From: Selaginella moellendorffii | Lineage: Eukaryota; Streptophyta; Lycopodiopsida; Selaginellales; Selaginellaceae | Assembly (NCBI RefSeq): GCF_000143415.4 | Contig: NW_003314272.1 | Coordinates: forward strand, 1,136,018-1,198,517 | Length of the DNA: 62,500 nucleotides | Direction: 5' to 3' | Part shown: positions 21,077-32,230 of the stretch, one piece after another | Layout of the letters: each line of letters begins with the position of its first letter | How positions within the stretch are numbered: the stretch's first letter is position 1 | Notes under the pieces: model-generated | Databases searched by the model: none | The model's input: the letters and a program-made list of their open reading frames with translations, nothing else | Told to the model about the DNA's origin: nothing | Made by a program: the position numbers and the translations under genes

Positions 21077-23552
21077 CTATGCCAGGTATTGGACGGCCTG
21101 GATTTCTTGGTTCCGTCGCTCTTGCCTGAGGCGCTTGGAGTACGATGGAAGATGTAATCTCTTCGTTCTCGTGGCTTGTTTCATAGTCTCGAAAGTCGGC
21201 ATGCTGTCAAATCCTCCAGGAGGAGCCATGGATTTTCTGGAAAGATCACTCGAGCAATATAAGTTCTTGACCACTCTGGATTGAAAAGCTTACCGCGCAA
21301 GGACTGGGAGCTTGAACGGATCCTCGGGCTTTGGTATTTGTTCTCCTCCTTCACCACCAGCAGCAGTGGCATCAGGAGCTCCAGGAGCCTGTTGAAGATA
21401 TGCCGAGAGAGATGAGTAAGTTATAGATTGGAACGCTCCGTTACCTGAGGAGGAACGATTTCGGCGGGAGGAGCAACGACGGACTTCTTCGGGGACAGAG
21501 TAACAGATTTTCTGGGAGCAGCGGCAGCGGCAGCAGCAGCATCGATTGTTGGAGCGGGGACAACCGGTGGTAAAGTCACTACAGTCGTCTGATCCTCGGG
21601 AGATTTTTCATCTCTGGGTGGCTGTTCCGGTGTTGGCTTCGTCACTGCTGGTTTCAGGATTGGCAGAGTCCTTGTGGCGATGCCGGGAGGATCAGCAGGC
21701 ATGAAACTCTTGAATGTCATTTCTCGTTTAGTGTTTTCTTCCTCAGATAGCTGCTCCAAGTAACTAGAGATTAAGAAAATACTGTCAGAAATGAAACCAG
21801 ATAAACGACTTTGGTACCTCAAACACAGCATTTCTCTTGGTGGAACAAGCGGACTTCCTTGCTTCACTAAAGGATCACCAGTGATGACATTGACCAGGTG
21901 ATACTGATCCTCCACCCTACGTTGCAAATTAAGTACATCCTAGCGCTGCTTAGAAAGATATCACTTACTCTTTCATTTGCCTTTTGCCAGTCCGACCCGT
22001 CTCCTCCAAAAGGACTTGCAAGCCCTGACCCAAGTTGCCGTATACGCCTTCCCACTGATCTTGGCCATTTCTCTTTGCCACGATCTTTTCAAGCCTGCTT
22101 GGACAGCTTACATTACAAACAGAGACCATAGAAAAGATAGTCATACCCGCTGGGCCATCTCAGGCACTTCGCAAATCTCAAAAATCTGCAGAGGTAACAG
22201 AATAGCTCAGCAGAGTTATAATCAGAAGAAAGTATACATACGGCACACATCCTTCTCCCTCCTTATCCGCATAAGGAATCAATCTTCGAAACTCTTCGTC
22301 CGTGTAGTATACACCAAACTGCTCTAAACTAGTACGCAAATCCTCGTAACTAACCTGCAGAGACGAAACAATGAAATTAGTTCTAGAAAAAAAAAACAAA
22401 GTAAAAGAAAACACCCATGTAATACTAGTTATATCATACCCTGAGCATGAGGAAGAGCTGACCCTATCTGTACTGTTTGGATCAAAATGTTTGCACGCAT
22501 CTGGAAGCTGGCCTGATTTCCAATACAACTGCACAATCGAAAAAAAGAATTTAGAAAAAAGAAGAATGTAAGAAGAGTTCGAATGCAAGACGTACTTTCT
22601 CCATCAATCTGTCGATTACAGGCTCTCCTCCGGATTGCCATAACCGTTTTCGAGGGGCTATCATTTTCCTCTTGAGCCTCTTGAACTCTGGAGCGTTTGT
22701 TTGTAAGTAAATAGTCATAATGTAAACTTTCTATAGGAAACTTACTTTGTTCGGCTGTCTCCTCAGGCTCAGTGGGATATAGCGGTTCCAATGGATTCGA
22801 TCTGGGATTTCTGTCGAATCCAAATCTCTTCTTCCCGATATTGATGTCGAAAAGCTCAAGCCCCGTGCCAACCTTGCACCGAAATCGTCTATGAACATAA
22901 AGAATTCAGTCAGTAAAGAAACACGCAGAATAAACTTAAGCAGCTCACTCGCGAGTCCATTTTGCAGGATGAGACTTCTTATCAAACAATATGTCCTCGA
23001 GACGAACACGCACGGGGCCTTTGAAAAGAATCCTTGGTTTAGCACCAACAATGTCGCTCACATCCAGGAGATCGGTTACTCTGTTGGAAAATATCTGGAG
23101 AAACCACCACAGCCGAACGTAAGGAATAATCTAAGCAGAGGAGAAAAGCACCTGATCACCAGCTGGGAGGAGATTTGGACCCTCAGGAATTACGTAATCT
23201 GGATCCAAAGGATTGACGCAGCGATCAGTAATAAGTCGCCTCGATGGCCGCTTCTTCCTGTAAAGATCTTGCGGCAGCCATGTATCTGGAAACATTTTGC
23301 TGGCGTCCTGCATTCCAAAACCTGTGCTTCGTGAGTTTGGTGGATGAAATTTTCAATCGAAGTCTAAGAAGAAGATCTAGGAAATAATTTTTTCTTTCTT
23401 ACTTCTGGATGTAGATACGTCCTGATGGTGGGAGCAAATCTAGCTCCTTCGATGTCGTCCGTGGTGAGCGAAAGAGGAATGCCCTTGGGCACCATGCACC
23501 GGTGGACATCCCCATGGTTGGCGTAGGGCGCCCAATCGATCGTCTCCGCCAT
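21077..23552 (-). CDS. EF-hand protein, 571 aa, possibly axonemal
   Basis: Thirteen exons: 23552-23403, 23307-23152, 23094-22949, 22888-22746, 22687-22596, 22528-22463, 22354-22242, 22185-22147, 22106-21969, 21916-21818, 21763-21445, 21388-21294, 21236-21077. All are in phase. I do not recognise the family by name. The N-terminal half has two copies of a DIxGA motif (DDIEGARFAP, SDIVGAKPRI) and NPLDPDYVIP. An EF-hand pair follows: loop one (DPNSTDRVSYED) is near canonical, while loop two (DKEGEGCV) lacks the last acidic ligand. Then come an Ala/Pro-rich region and a basic C-terminus. Axonemal function is a guess from the motif style; lycophytes have motile sperm. Confidence 0.75.
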
Positions 23553-24336
23553 CGCGCGCCTCCCTCTTCTTCGTCCTCTCCCCTTTTCTCACCTGTGTCT
23601 CCAAAATCCCCTCATCTTACTCGAGCTGTGAAGCTCCAGACCGCCCCAGGAATCTCCTCCCAACGCCAGGAATCAAGGCGAGGTGCTGCTGATCGCATTG
23701 TGCTCGCAAATTACCTCCGCATCATCCAAGATTTCGAGGGATCGGGCGCGCTTCCATCCTTCCACTGCTCTCTTGCTGTTCATTCCTCCAAGAGGTGCGC
23801 GGCCACGCTGCTGACGCGGCTAGGGCTTTGCAGCTGACGCGAGCCACTACAACGTCGCCCAGTGTACGGCCAGAAATGGGCGGGAGAGTTTTCAAAAGTT
23901 CAAAGCCCTAAGAACTAAACTGGTAATTAGGGCTAAGGTTTATGTTCTGCCCTATCCCACATGCCCTGGCGCACGCGAAGAGGGCCAACATATAAGAAGC
24001 TCCATGACGAAAGCTTTCACGACTGTACTTGAACAGGATCTGTTCTCTAGGTCGTACTTCAGTCCATACCGAGAGGTATAGACAAACCGATTTACCCGGA
24101 CGATGAGACTGAGCCCACCGGCTTGAGCGCGACCGTACGGTGCTTGGTACTATTGTGCCATGCGGCCCATAGATGACCGTTCACTCCGAGCTTGCTCGGT
24201 TGTGAAGGCCGGGCGGGCAGTCTGACGGGTCCAAAACTTTTTTATCTTTAGATAATTACCTTTTCAGATATAACATGACGTAACTTCTTACAGATACATT
24301 ACATCGTCTAACATTGATTTCTCGCTATAAGGTATA
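23553..24336. other. Gap without gene
   Basis: The first 250 bases should be the promoter and 5' untranslated region of the EF-hand gene. The rest up to the stop of the PRP31-like gene holds no recognisable coding sequence or repeat. Confidence 0.5.
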
Positions 24337-25203
24337 TCAGCTATTCTCGCTTGGAACACCAAACGTTATTCTATTGGCGAGCTTTCTCAAGTTGGTCATC
24401 TTATATTTTTCCTTGGTCTTGCGAACCCTCCTCCCGCCGCGTTTCTTCTTTGATTCTCCAATCCGGGGAACTGGCAAGGGCGTGGCGGACTTTAGAAGTG
24501 GCCGCTCTTGCCACTTGTTGATCGTCTTAAGTATCTCCTCGCGTAGAGCTCTCCCAATCTCGCCACCTTTAGTGCTGTTGATCGTCGTGGTAGCATCCAC
24601 ACGAGCTGCTAATGCTGCCTTTGAACAAACGAGGCGACACGCCCTCTTTCGAAGCGGCGGTGGCGTGGACTGTACAATCTCACACTCGAAAACATGCCCC
24701 ATCCCATTGTTCTTCACCGTCGCTGATGAGAATCCTAATAGATCGTCGATCTCCTCCCTGCCTAGAAGCTTTACGTTGCATGCCGGCATGCTAGCCAGCG
24801 ACGCGAGCCCGCCAGCTTCTTCGACGAGCTTTGCGGTTATGGAGCTCCCCAGAATGGCTGACAAGTTTGGAGCGGCAGAGCTCGTCTCGCTCTCCAAGAA
24901 CCCTAAAACCTCCTTTCTCGTCTCCGTGAGCTCGATAATCCTATCGCATGCATCGAGCACGCGCTGCAAATCAGATTCCTCCAGTGTTGGCATGTCCATT
25001 ATCGAGAAGAGCATCGAAATCGCCAGCGCTGTTGGAGCTGGAAGATCTTCCAGACTAACTTCACTAAGATCCATCTTGTTCCCAATCTTTTTCACTAGCC
25101 GCGCATAATCCAATGGATCCCTCACCATTAACTCTAGTTCTTTGAACCTCCTCCCGTACATAGTTTTCACGAAATCATACAAGCTTTCAATCTCCTTCTC
25201 CAT
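24337..25203 (-). CDS. PRP31-like protein, intronless short copy
   Basis: This 288-aa frame matches the Nop domain and C-terminal part of the U4/U6 snRNP splicing factor PRP31: DPLDYARLVKKIGNKMDL, APNLSAILGSSITAKL, MPACNVKLLG, RGGRRVRK and RKLANRITFG. Compared with the usual length of about 480-500 residues it lacks roughly 100 N-terminal residues and the C-terminal tail. It has no intron in a region where comparable genes have 6-27, so a retrocopy is likely. The first ATG in frame is at 25203. The frame is fully open, so selection may still keep it, or it is young. It starts 184 bases from NRPE1 in divergent orientation. Confidence 0.8.
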   Translation of the reverse strand: MEKEIESLYDFVKTMYGRRFKELELMVRDPLDYARLVKKIGNKMDLSEVSLEDLPAPTALAISMLFSIMDMPTLEESDLQRVLDACDRIIELTETRKEVLGFLESETSSAAPNLSAILGSSITAKLVEEAGGLASLASMPACNVKLLGREEIDDLLGFSSATVKNNGMGHVFECEIVQSTPPPLRKRACRLVCSKAALAARVDATTTINSTKGGEIGRALREEILKTINKWQERPLLKSATPLPVPRIGESKKKRGGRRVRKTKEKYKMTNLRKLANRITFGVPSENS

Positions 25204-25387
25204 TCTGATTTGCCCTAAGTCACAATCCTTCAATTTATAGTACTACTACAAAAGGTAGATAAAACTAATTACAATCCTTTATTTTCATGTATTGTTTAAT
25301 GAAAACCCCTAAAACCCTCGCATAGCTGCCACGTCATACGAAGATGGAGTGGCATTCCAGTTTCTAGGTTGAGGAGGAGCGCCCGCG

Positions 25388-28300
25388 ATGGATCAGCGCC
25401 CCGCCAGTACGTCTTTCTCTCCCTTTCTCGCGTCGCAGTTCTTCCTCCTCTCGATCGAGCGCCATTTCCGAGCTGATCGCCAGGAGGATGAGAAATGACA
25501 GATCTTTCTTCTTTTTTCGTTTCCTCTTCGCGATCGAAGCTAACATCGTTCTTCTCCAGCGGCGCCGGCGTCATCGCTCTCGGAGATACGCTTTGGATTG
25601 CTGTCCCCGGCGGATATTGTGAGTTTCAAGCGCTTTGTTTTTTTTTCTCCCTCTGACTCTTCCTCTCCTCGTTGTGTTCCAGGTCAGTCTCTCCGTTCGC
25701 TCTATCAGCAAGCCTGCAGATGTTAGCGATCCCTGCCTCGGACTTCCTTGCATTCGTGGGAGCAAGTGTTTATCGTGTGGAGCGAATGAGCCAAAGGAAT
25801 GCCCGGGTAGGCATTCTTTTCATGTTTTCTTTTCTCTGTTCTTTCTTTGTCTAACTGGATCCTTTTTCCAGGCCATTTTGGTCGCTTGGAGCTCGTAACC
25901 CCGGTCTACCACCCAGAGCATTTGCGAAAGCTTTGCAAGGTTCTGGGGATGGTTTGCTTGAAATGTGGCAAACCGAGGAAGAAGCCCGGGAGGAAAGAGG
26001 AAGAACTGGACGTAAAGGAAGAGAAAGACGAAGAGGATGAAGCGAAGCAACAAGAACAGACGGCAGCTGAGAAGGGAAAAGCTATAGTGAAACATAGCTC
26101 GTGTCCCGCTGAAGCGAAGCAACAAGAACAGACGGCAGCTGAGAAGGGAAAAGCTATAGTGAAACATAGCTCGTGTCCCGCGGGGATCAACGATCCAACT
26201 ATTTCCTACTTCACCATATCCGATAGCGAGGACGAAGGGCTTTTCATTGTGGACATAATGGCTGAAGATGCCAAAAGGGTACTTTCAACTGACCTGCATT
26301 CCTTGTTCACTGTAACGTAACATCTTTACAGGCCCGCTGCGAGTTTTGTGATGGAAGCTACAAATATCCCAACGTTAGAGTCCTTTCAATGAAGTTCCAG
26401 AAGTATCGGATTGAAGGAATTCGTATGGAGTGTCCAGGCACGAAACCTCCTCCGAATGGGTACTGGAACTTTCTGGGAGGAGCTTTGAAGGGACGTCGGA
26501 AAGTGAAACTGACTCCCATTCAGGCAAGTTTGCTGTGATTATTTCTAGTCGTTTATGTTACTGTTATTATCTGTGGAAACTCTAGGCACTATCAATCCTG
26601 AAAAAGGTCCCAGCGAGGGTCTTACCCGGCGTAGATGTTGAGGCGTTCGTGCTGGAAATGCTTCCAGTTCCTCCAAACTGCATGCAGTCTTTACTAGACG
26701 TGAGTAGTTCCTCTATTCGTCTTTCTTGTGTTTGCAATTAACAAAGCAACAGCCGAGGACTGGAAACGTCTCATTTTCAAGCAGTGGAGCGATTCAGACA
26801 CTGCGGAAGGTCGTGATGGAGAATGCAAAGTTCGTTGACAGCTCGCCGAAAGCTTTGAAGACAAAATGGAAGACTCTGCAACACCTCATCTCGCAGTATC
26901 TGCGCCTGAAAGGCTGCCCAAAGGTATTCCTCTTGTGTATTTTATCCGTTGACACTATTCGCTGATAAACATTGATCTATACAGATACGTAATAATCTCG
27001 AGCCTTTAACGAGGCCAGGAGTGACTGTGAAATGCGCCGAAATCTGGAAGAATAACGTGACTGACACTATCTTGTCGAAGATGACACAGTACTGTGCCAT
27101 TGCGCTGCTCACTGGCGACGCTTACCTTGGTGTAGAGGAGATTCTCATCCCGGATGAGATATCTAGGCAGGTGACGCTGCCAGAACGAGTGACAGGTTTC
27201 AACGCTGACAAGCTTCAAGCAATTGTCAACGACTTACAGGTATGCTTAGCATGTTTGTATTGTTTTGGATTCGATTTTCGTAAGTACCAGGTCGGTTTCA
27301 TCGAGCAAAACGGCGTCACTTGTGACCTGCGAGGCCAGTCCGCTGAGAGAAGGCAGTTGGAGATTGGAGCTGTCGTTCATCGCCCTGTGCGGGACGGGGA
27401 TCTTGTTTTCGTGAGCAGGCACCCGGCGGTTTACAAACACTCAGTCATAGCGCTGATTGCAAGGATCCATCCCGGGAAGTCTTTCAGAATCAACCCTTTG
27501 GTGTGCTCTCCTCTCAAAGGAGACTTTGATGGAGACCGGCTGCACGTTTACTTCCCGCAGGCCGAGGATGCAAGAGTGGAGACGAAAGAGCTTATGGGAC
27601 TGAAGCAGCAGTTTCAGGCGTTGTCAAGCGGAAATCCGGTGATAAGTTTGACGCAAGACATGCTAGTTGCAGCGTACATACTGGTTTCGAGGCACATCTT
27701 CTTTACAGCTCCACAAATGCAGCAGCTGGCTCTTCACGCTGATCGGTGGTCGCTACCAGATCCAGCGATTGTCAAGCCACTGGCGCTGTGGACAGGTTTC
27801 CAGGCATTTGGACTGTTACTGCCTTCGGAGTTGGCATTCTCCACGAGGACGGGAGTCTTGATTTCCGACGGGGAGCTTGTTACAGCCGGTGACGATGGTA
27901 GCTGGCTGGGAGGGGGAACCGACTCTTTGTTACGTGCTATCCACGAGAAGTTTGGTGTCGCAGAAGCAATAGGGTACCTTGATTCCTGTTGCTCGATGCT
28001 GAAAGAGTTCCTACATATCGAAGGCTTCAGCATTGGCTTGGGAGACTTCAACGTCAGCGACAGGCAGAGAGAAGCGATCTCGGAGCTTCTGGCGTATGCT
28101 AAAGAAAATTACGTGGAGGAGCAGGACTTCAGGGACGTTGAGCGGTGCCTAGAAGTTAAGATAAAGAACCAGACGAGGAGAGGGAACAGGCTGCATATGA
28201 TGATGAAAGCAGGCAGCAAAGGGTCCGCGTCTTCGGCGAGAATTCACGTCGCCTGTTTAGGCGTCCAGGTTGTTCACGGTCGCTCGGAATTCATCGACAA

Positions 28301-31300
28301 GTCGTTTTGGAGTGGATTAGACCCGTCAGAGTTTTGGCAACACAGCGTGTGTACCCGAGCTACACTCTTGAAGTCATTGACGATGCACGACGCGGGGACG
28401 CTGGCATCGACCCTGATGAATCATCTGGAAGACGTGTATCTTGCCTACGATGGCACGGTTCGTCACCGACAGAGTGAGCAAGTCGTTCAACTGGTCTATG
28501 GCAATGAGTCGGCTCAACCGGGTGAAGCCGTAGGGGCCCTTGCAGCGAGCTTCATTACGGAGCAAGCTTACGACACTGCATACGAGGATTTCAAGGTATA
28601 GATTTTGGACATTCATGTCTAGCGACTGAACTTTTGAAATTTTATCACCAGAAAACGCTGCAGTCAAGTGTTAACGAGGACAAAGTTACGATTTTAAGAC
28701 TGGAAAGGTGTGGCATCAACAACTGCCACTGTTTGGAGAGGAGATTGTTGGAGCTCAAGGAACAGCTACAACCAGTTCACTTGAAGGAGATCACGAAGGA
28801 GGTGAAACTTGAGTACGCACCGACCATCGTGACTTATTGGCTTTGCCATTTCTCTCTGGACCTGGTACTTTTTACTCTTTCTTTGAGCGTCTCTCGAAGT
28901 GCCGGTGTTTGGCAGGAGCGTGTCGAGGAGCTAAATTTGAATCTGGAATCCATTCGGCAGTTGATTCTAGGCCTCGATTTTTGCTGTGAAACTGTTCTGT
29001 CCTGTGGCAGTGAAGAAGCGTGCTTGCACGTTGCAGCAGCAGCTGACGGTGATGACATGGAAGACTCCTTGAACGTCTGGAACTACAAGCTCATACCGAA
29101 GCTCTTGGAGGTCTACGTTGCAGGTGATATGCCAAGTGTTTTGCTACCACGTTACAGATTTTTTGTGTTTTCAGGCAGCAAAGATGTTCAGTCCGTCACT
29201 GTCACTCGTGACGATCGTCAAGAGTTAGTTCTACAAGTGGCTGCCTCGTTTCAAACACTGGCAGGACTCGGCCTGGACACTGTAGATTGGCAGCGATCTT
29301 CTCCATTCACTGTTCGGGAAGTATACGATACGTTTGGTGTTGAGGCAGCTTGTCAGTTTATCTATGAGGTGAGCTGATTATATTTATTTTTCAATTGCTT
29401 GTCCTTAACGCTTAGCAATCATGTAGAGGCTGATGACCATCACGAGCTCGGATGTTAATCCCAGCCATGTTCGTCTTCTTGCGGATTATGCAACGCATAC
29501 TGGAAATGTGCTTGGCTATACAAATTCAGGTTTTAAGGAATTTCTCAAGAGTACAGGCTCGTTGGCACCATTTCAACGTGTAAGCACAATTTATACTTGT
29601 TTTTCTTCGTCTCTAACACTTGGCGAACAGGTTGCGGTGAATGAACTTGAAGCCGCCGCACAAAATGGTCTCTGTGATCGTTTAAAAGGCGTGGTTTCGT
29701 CTACGGCTTGGGGAAAGCGTCCACCGATTGGAACATCCACCGACTTCAAACTTGTTTGGAAGGTAGGCAAGTTCGTCATCAAGCTCGTCATTTGACATTT
29801 GTTTTTGAAGATGGATGATCCGAGCTGGGTCAACGTAGACCTTTACAAGTTCCTTGAAGGAAATGTATGCAAGCAGCCGCTCACACCAGCCATTGCCGAA
29901 GGCCGTAAAATGCTAAACAGTGAATGGGAGTCGCAGCCGCAGGGAACAACAGAAACTAATGGCTGGGACGTGCCATCAACAACTGAGAACCTGGACAGTG
30001 GATGGGGATTGTTAACCACGACAGCGAACGTTGACAATGGCTGGGGATCGTCAACCGCGACAGCCGACGTTGACAATGGCTGGGGTTCTTCAACGACAAC
30101 TGCTATTGGCGGAAGTGACTGGGGATCATCAGCGACTGACACTGTCAAGAATGCGACGTCGACTGTTAATGCCGACAATGGCTGGGAGGCACCAAATTCC
30201 GGTAACTCTCCTCATTATTGTTCTTCATAAAGTTTGAACAAACGCGTTTGCCTGAACTTAGGTGCGGATCAAGGCAATGGCTGGGAAACATCACGTTCAG
30301 GTAAATGTTTTCTCAATCTTTTAGAAAATTCAAACGAATCTACTTCTTCGAATTTAGGTGTGGATCAAGGCAATGGCTGGGGAGCATCAAGTTCAGGTAA
30401 ACACCATTCATGGTTATTCATGTTAGAATATTGAACGAATGCATTCGTTTGAACTTCAGATGCGGAAGTTCAAATTGGCTGGGCGTCAATTCCCAGTACT
30501 GATCGTCCGGATGTAGCTGAAGGTCGCGAAGAAGTCTCCTGGAATACGGCCTTCAAGGATGACTCCAAGTTGGAAGAGCAGAGATCAAAAAGATCATTTG
30601 CTCCTCTTGGTTGCAGAAGGATTCCGAATCCCCATCTCTCAGGTTTCGTCTGATGCGTGATTTTGAGTTCAAATTATTTTTTCTTGTTTTCAGAGGTATG
30701 CAACGATGGCTGGTCGTCGGAACCTGCGAACAAGGATGAGGGAGGTGGTTGGGGACAAAGCTCAGGTACAACTTCCATGGTATCAAAGGAATATAGACTA
30801 CAACTATGTTTTTGATTGTTTCAGAAGTGATCAATGGAAGTACCTGGGATTCAACCAGCTTTGACGCTCCTGCTCCTGCTGCTCAAGGTCGTGACAGCAG
30901 CGACTGGCTACGAAATGACGACCTGGAGCTGCAAGAAGAAAGACCCAAGCGTAAGTTTGCTCCTACAGGAGCAAACACGATTCCTCTTGGCAAAAGAAGA
31001 GTTTTTCCAAAACTTGGCGTTGACAGTGCTAAACAGGACTCAGGTTAGTTTTCTTATTCTTCTACACTTTCGACGGTTCCTCCAACATTTTTCTCCAGGC
31101 ACCGATGCCAAAGATGTGGAAAATAACGAGGAAAAGAACGTAGACCACGGCTGGACAAACTCCGGTTAGTTTATTGCGTATATTGAAATAATATTGATGT
31201 TAAATTGACTTGGTTTTCGCGAAGGCTGGAGCCCTGTGAAGAACGACGACCAAGTAACGGTTGCAGCTGACATTCAAGTTGACGGCTGGGGAGAAGCTCC

Positions 31301-32140
31301 AAACTCAGGTCAGACTTCTATTCAAGATGACGGCTGGGCAGCAGCTCCAAACTCAGGTCAGCCTGCTCTTCAAGATGACGGCTGGGGAGCAGCTCCTAGC
31401 TCAAGTCAGTTTTCTACTCAAGATGACGGCTGGGGAGCAGCTCCTAACTCAGGTCAGCCTTCTATTCGTCTGATTTAGTCTTGTTCTTATGAAGCTGTTT
31501 GCGAAGGTGTGACGAGCAACGACGAAGAAGCCGCGCAAGCTCAGGGCTGGGGATGTAGTGCACCACAAGAAATCGAAGGTGCTCCAAAGACTAGCGCATT
31601 GCACGCCCGGGACCGTCCCCCTCCGGATCCCTTTAAAAGAAAGTTCTGGATGGAGGTGGTGGAGGTCGTGAATCAAGCCAGAATTGTGCTGAGAAGGTAA
31701 GGAAAAACTCTCAATTCATCCATGGTGTTCTTATCTGCTCGAGCGTTCTCTCCAGTTACCGAAACGGCGATCGACTTTCCGAGGAGCACGAGACGGCCAT
31801 CATGGAGAAAATTCTCGTCCATCACCCCTCGTACGACCAGAAAGCTGGAGCTGGTATCGATTTCTTGAAGGTAGAGTGACTCTCTCCCTCTGGATTGTGT
31901 CTGAACTTTAGACGCTATGTCTCCTCTCAGGTCGATCGCCCAGCGAAATTCTCCGACTCGAGCTGCTTCTTCGTCGTCCGGAAAGACGGCAGCGAGGACG
32001 ACTTCTCGTACCACAAGTGCCTGCGATCGCTGGTCGAGAAGAGCTTCCCAGAGAACTATCTCGCCAAGTATGACGCATCGTGCCTTCCCAAGGACTGGAT
32101 CAAGAAAGTGGACGATTCAAGTGGAGACAATGCAAGTTAA
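25388..32140 (+). CDS. NRPE1: Pol V largest subunit NRPE1
   Basis: 25 exons: 25388-25406, 25560-25618, 25683-25806, 25872-26278, 26332-26523, 26586-26699, 26753-26923, 26985-27239, 27291-28595, 28652-28864, 28916-29123, 29175-29368, 29427-29579, 29631-29762, 29811-30201, 30262-30300, 30358-30396, 30460-30642, 30694-30765, 30825-31043, 31099-31164, 31225-31452, 31507-31696, 31756-31870, 31931-32140 (1765 aa). It is the catalytic subunit that makes scaffold RNA for RNA-directed DNA methylation. The N-terminal zinc region is CLGLPC...CLSCG...CPGHFG, and the metal-A motif DFDGD lies near residue 525. The tail has many WG/GW repeats (about 1220-1615), which bind Argonaute, then a DeCL domain. WG plus DeCL point to NRPE1 rather than NRPD1. 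Intron 5 is GC-AG. Confidence 0.95.
26039..26182 (+). repeat. Perfect 72-base tandem duplication in NRPE1
   Basis: Units 26039-26110 and 26111-26182 look identical base for base. They encode two copies of a 24-residue Lys/Glu/Gln-rich segment in an insert after the N-terminal zinc region. Absence of differences implies a very recent event or an allele difference. Confidence 0.9.
30202..31452 (+). repeat. WG/GW repeat region built of small exons
   Basis: Exons 16 (30262-30300) and 17 (30358-30396) are both exactly 39 bases, both phase 1 at each end, and nearly identical; each encodes one GNGW unit. Exons 18-22 are also all phase 1. Exon 22 holds four tandem units of about 42 bases (31276-31452), each encoding DDGW or a variant and each ending in TCAGGTCAG, a potential splice donor. 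Confidence 0.85.
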
Positions 32141-32188
32141 GTTCTGAGACAATGCAAGTAAGTTTCGAGACAATGCAAGTTAAGTTCT
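32124..32188 (+). repeat. Triple 22-base repeat across NRPE1 stop
   Basis: Three near-identical units beginning GAGACAATGCAAG start at 32124, 32146 and 32167. The first contains the NRPE1 stop codon (TAA, 32138-32140); the others lie in the short 3' region before the RMA gene. Confidence 0.85.
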
Positions 32189-32230
32189 ATCTTTGCTATA
32201 TCACCTCCTATAGAGAAACGCGAGATCTCT

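Noticed and set aside
23307-23321. EF-hand gene exon 2 starting at 23321
   Set aside because: It would put the exon out of phase; the acceptor ending at 23308 (TGCAG) keeps all 13 exons in one frame.
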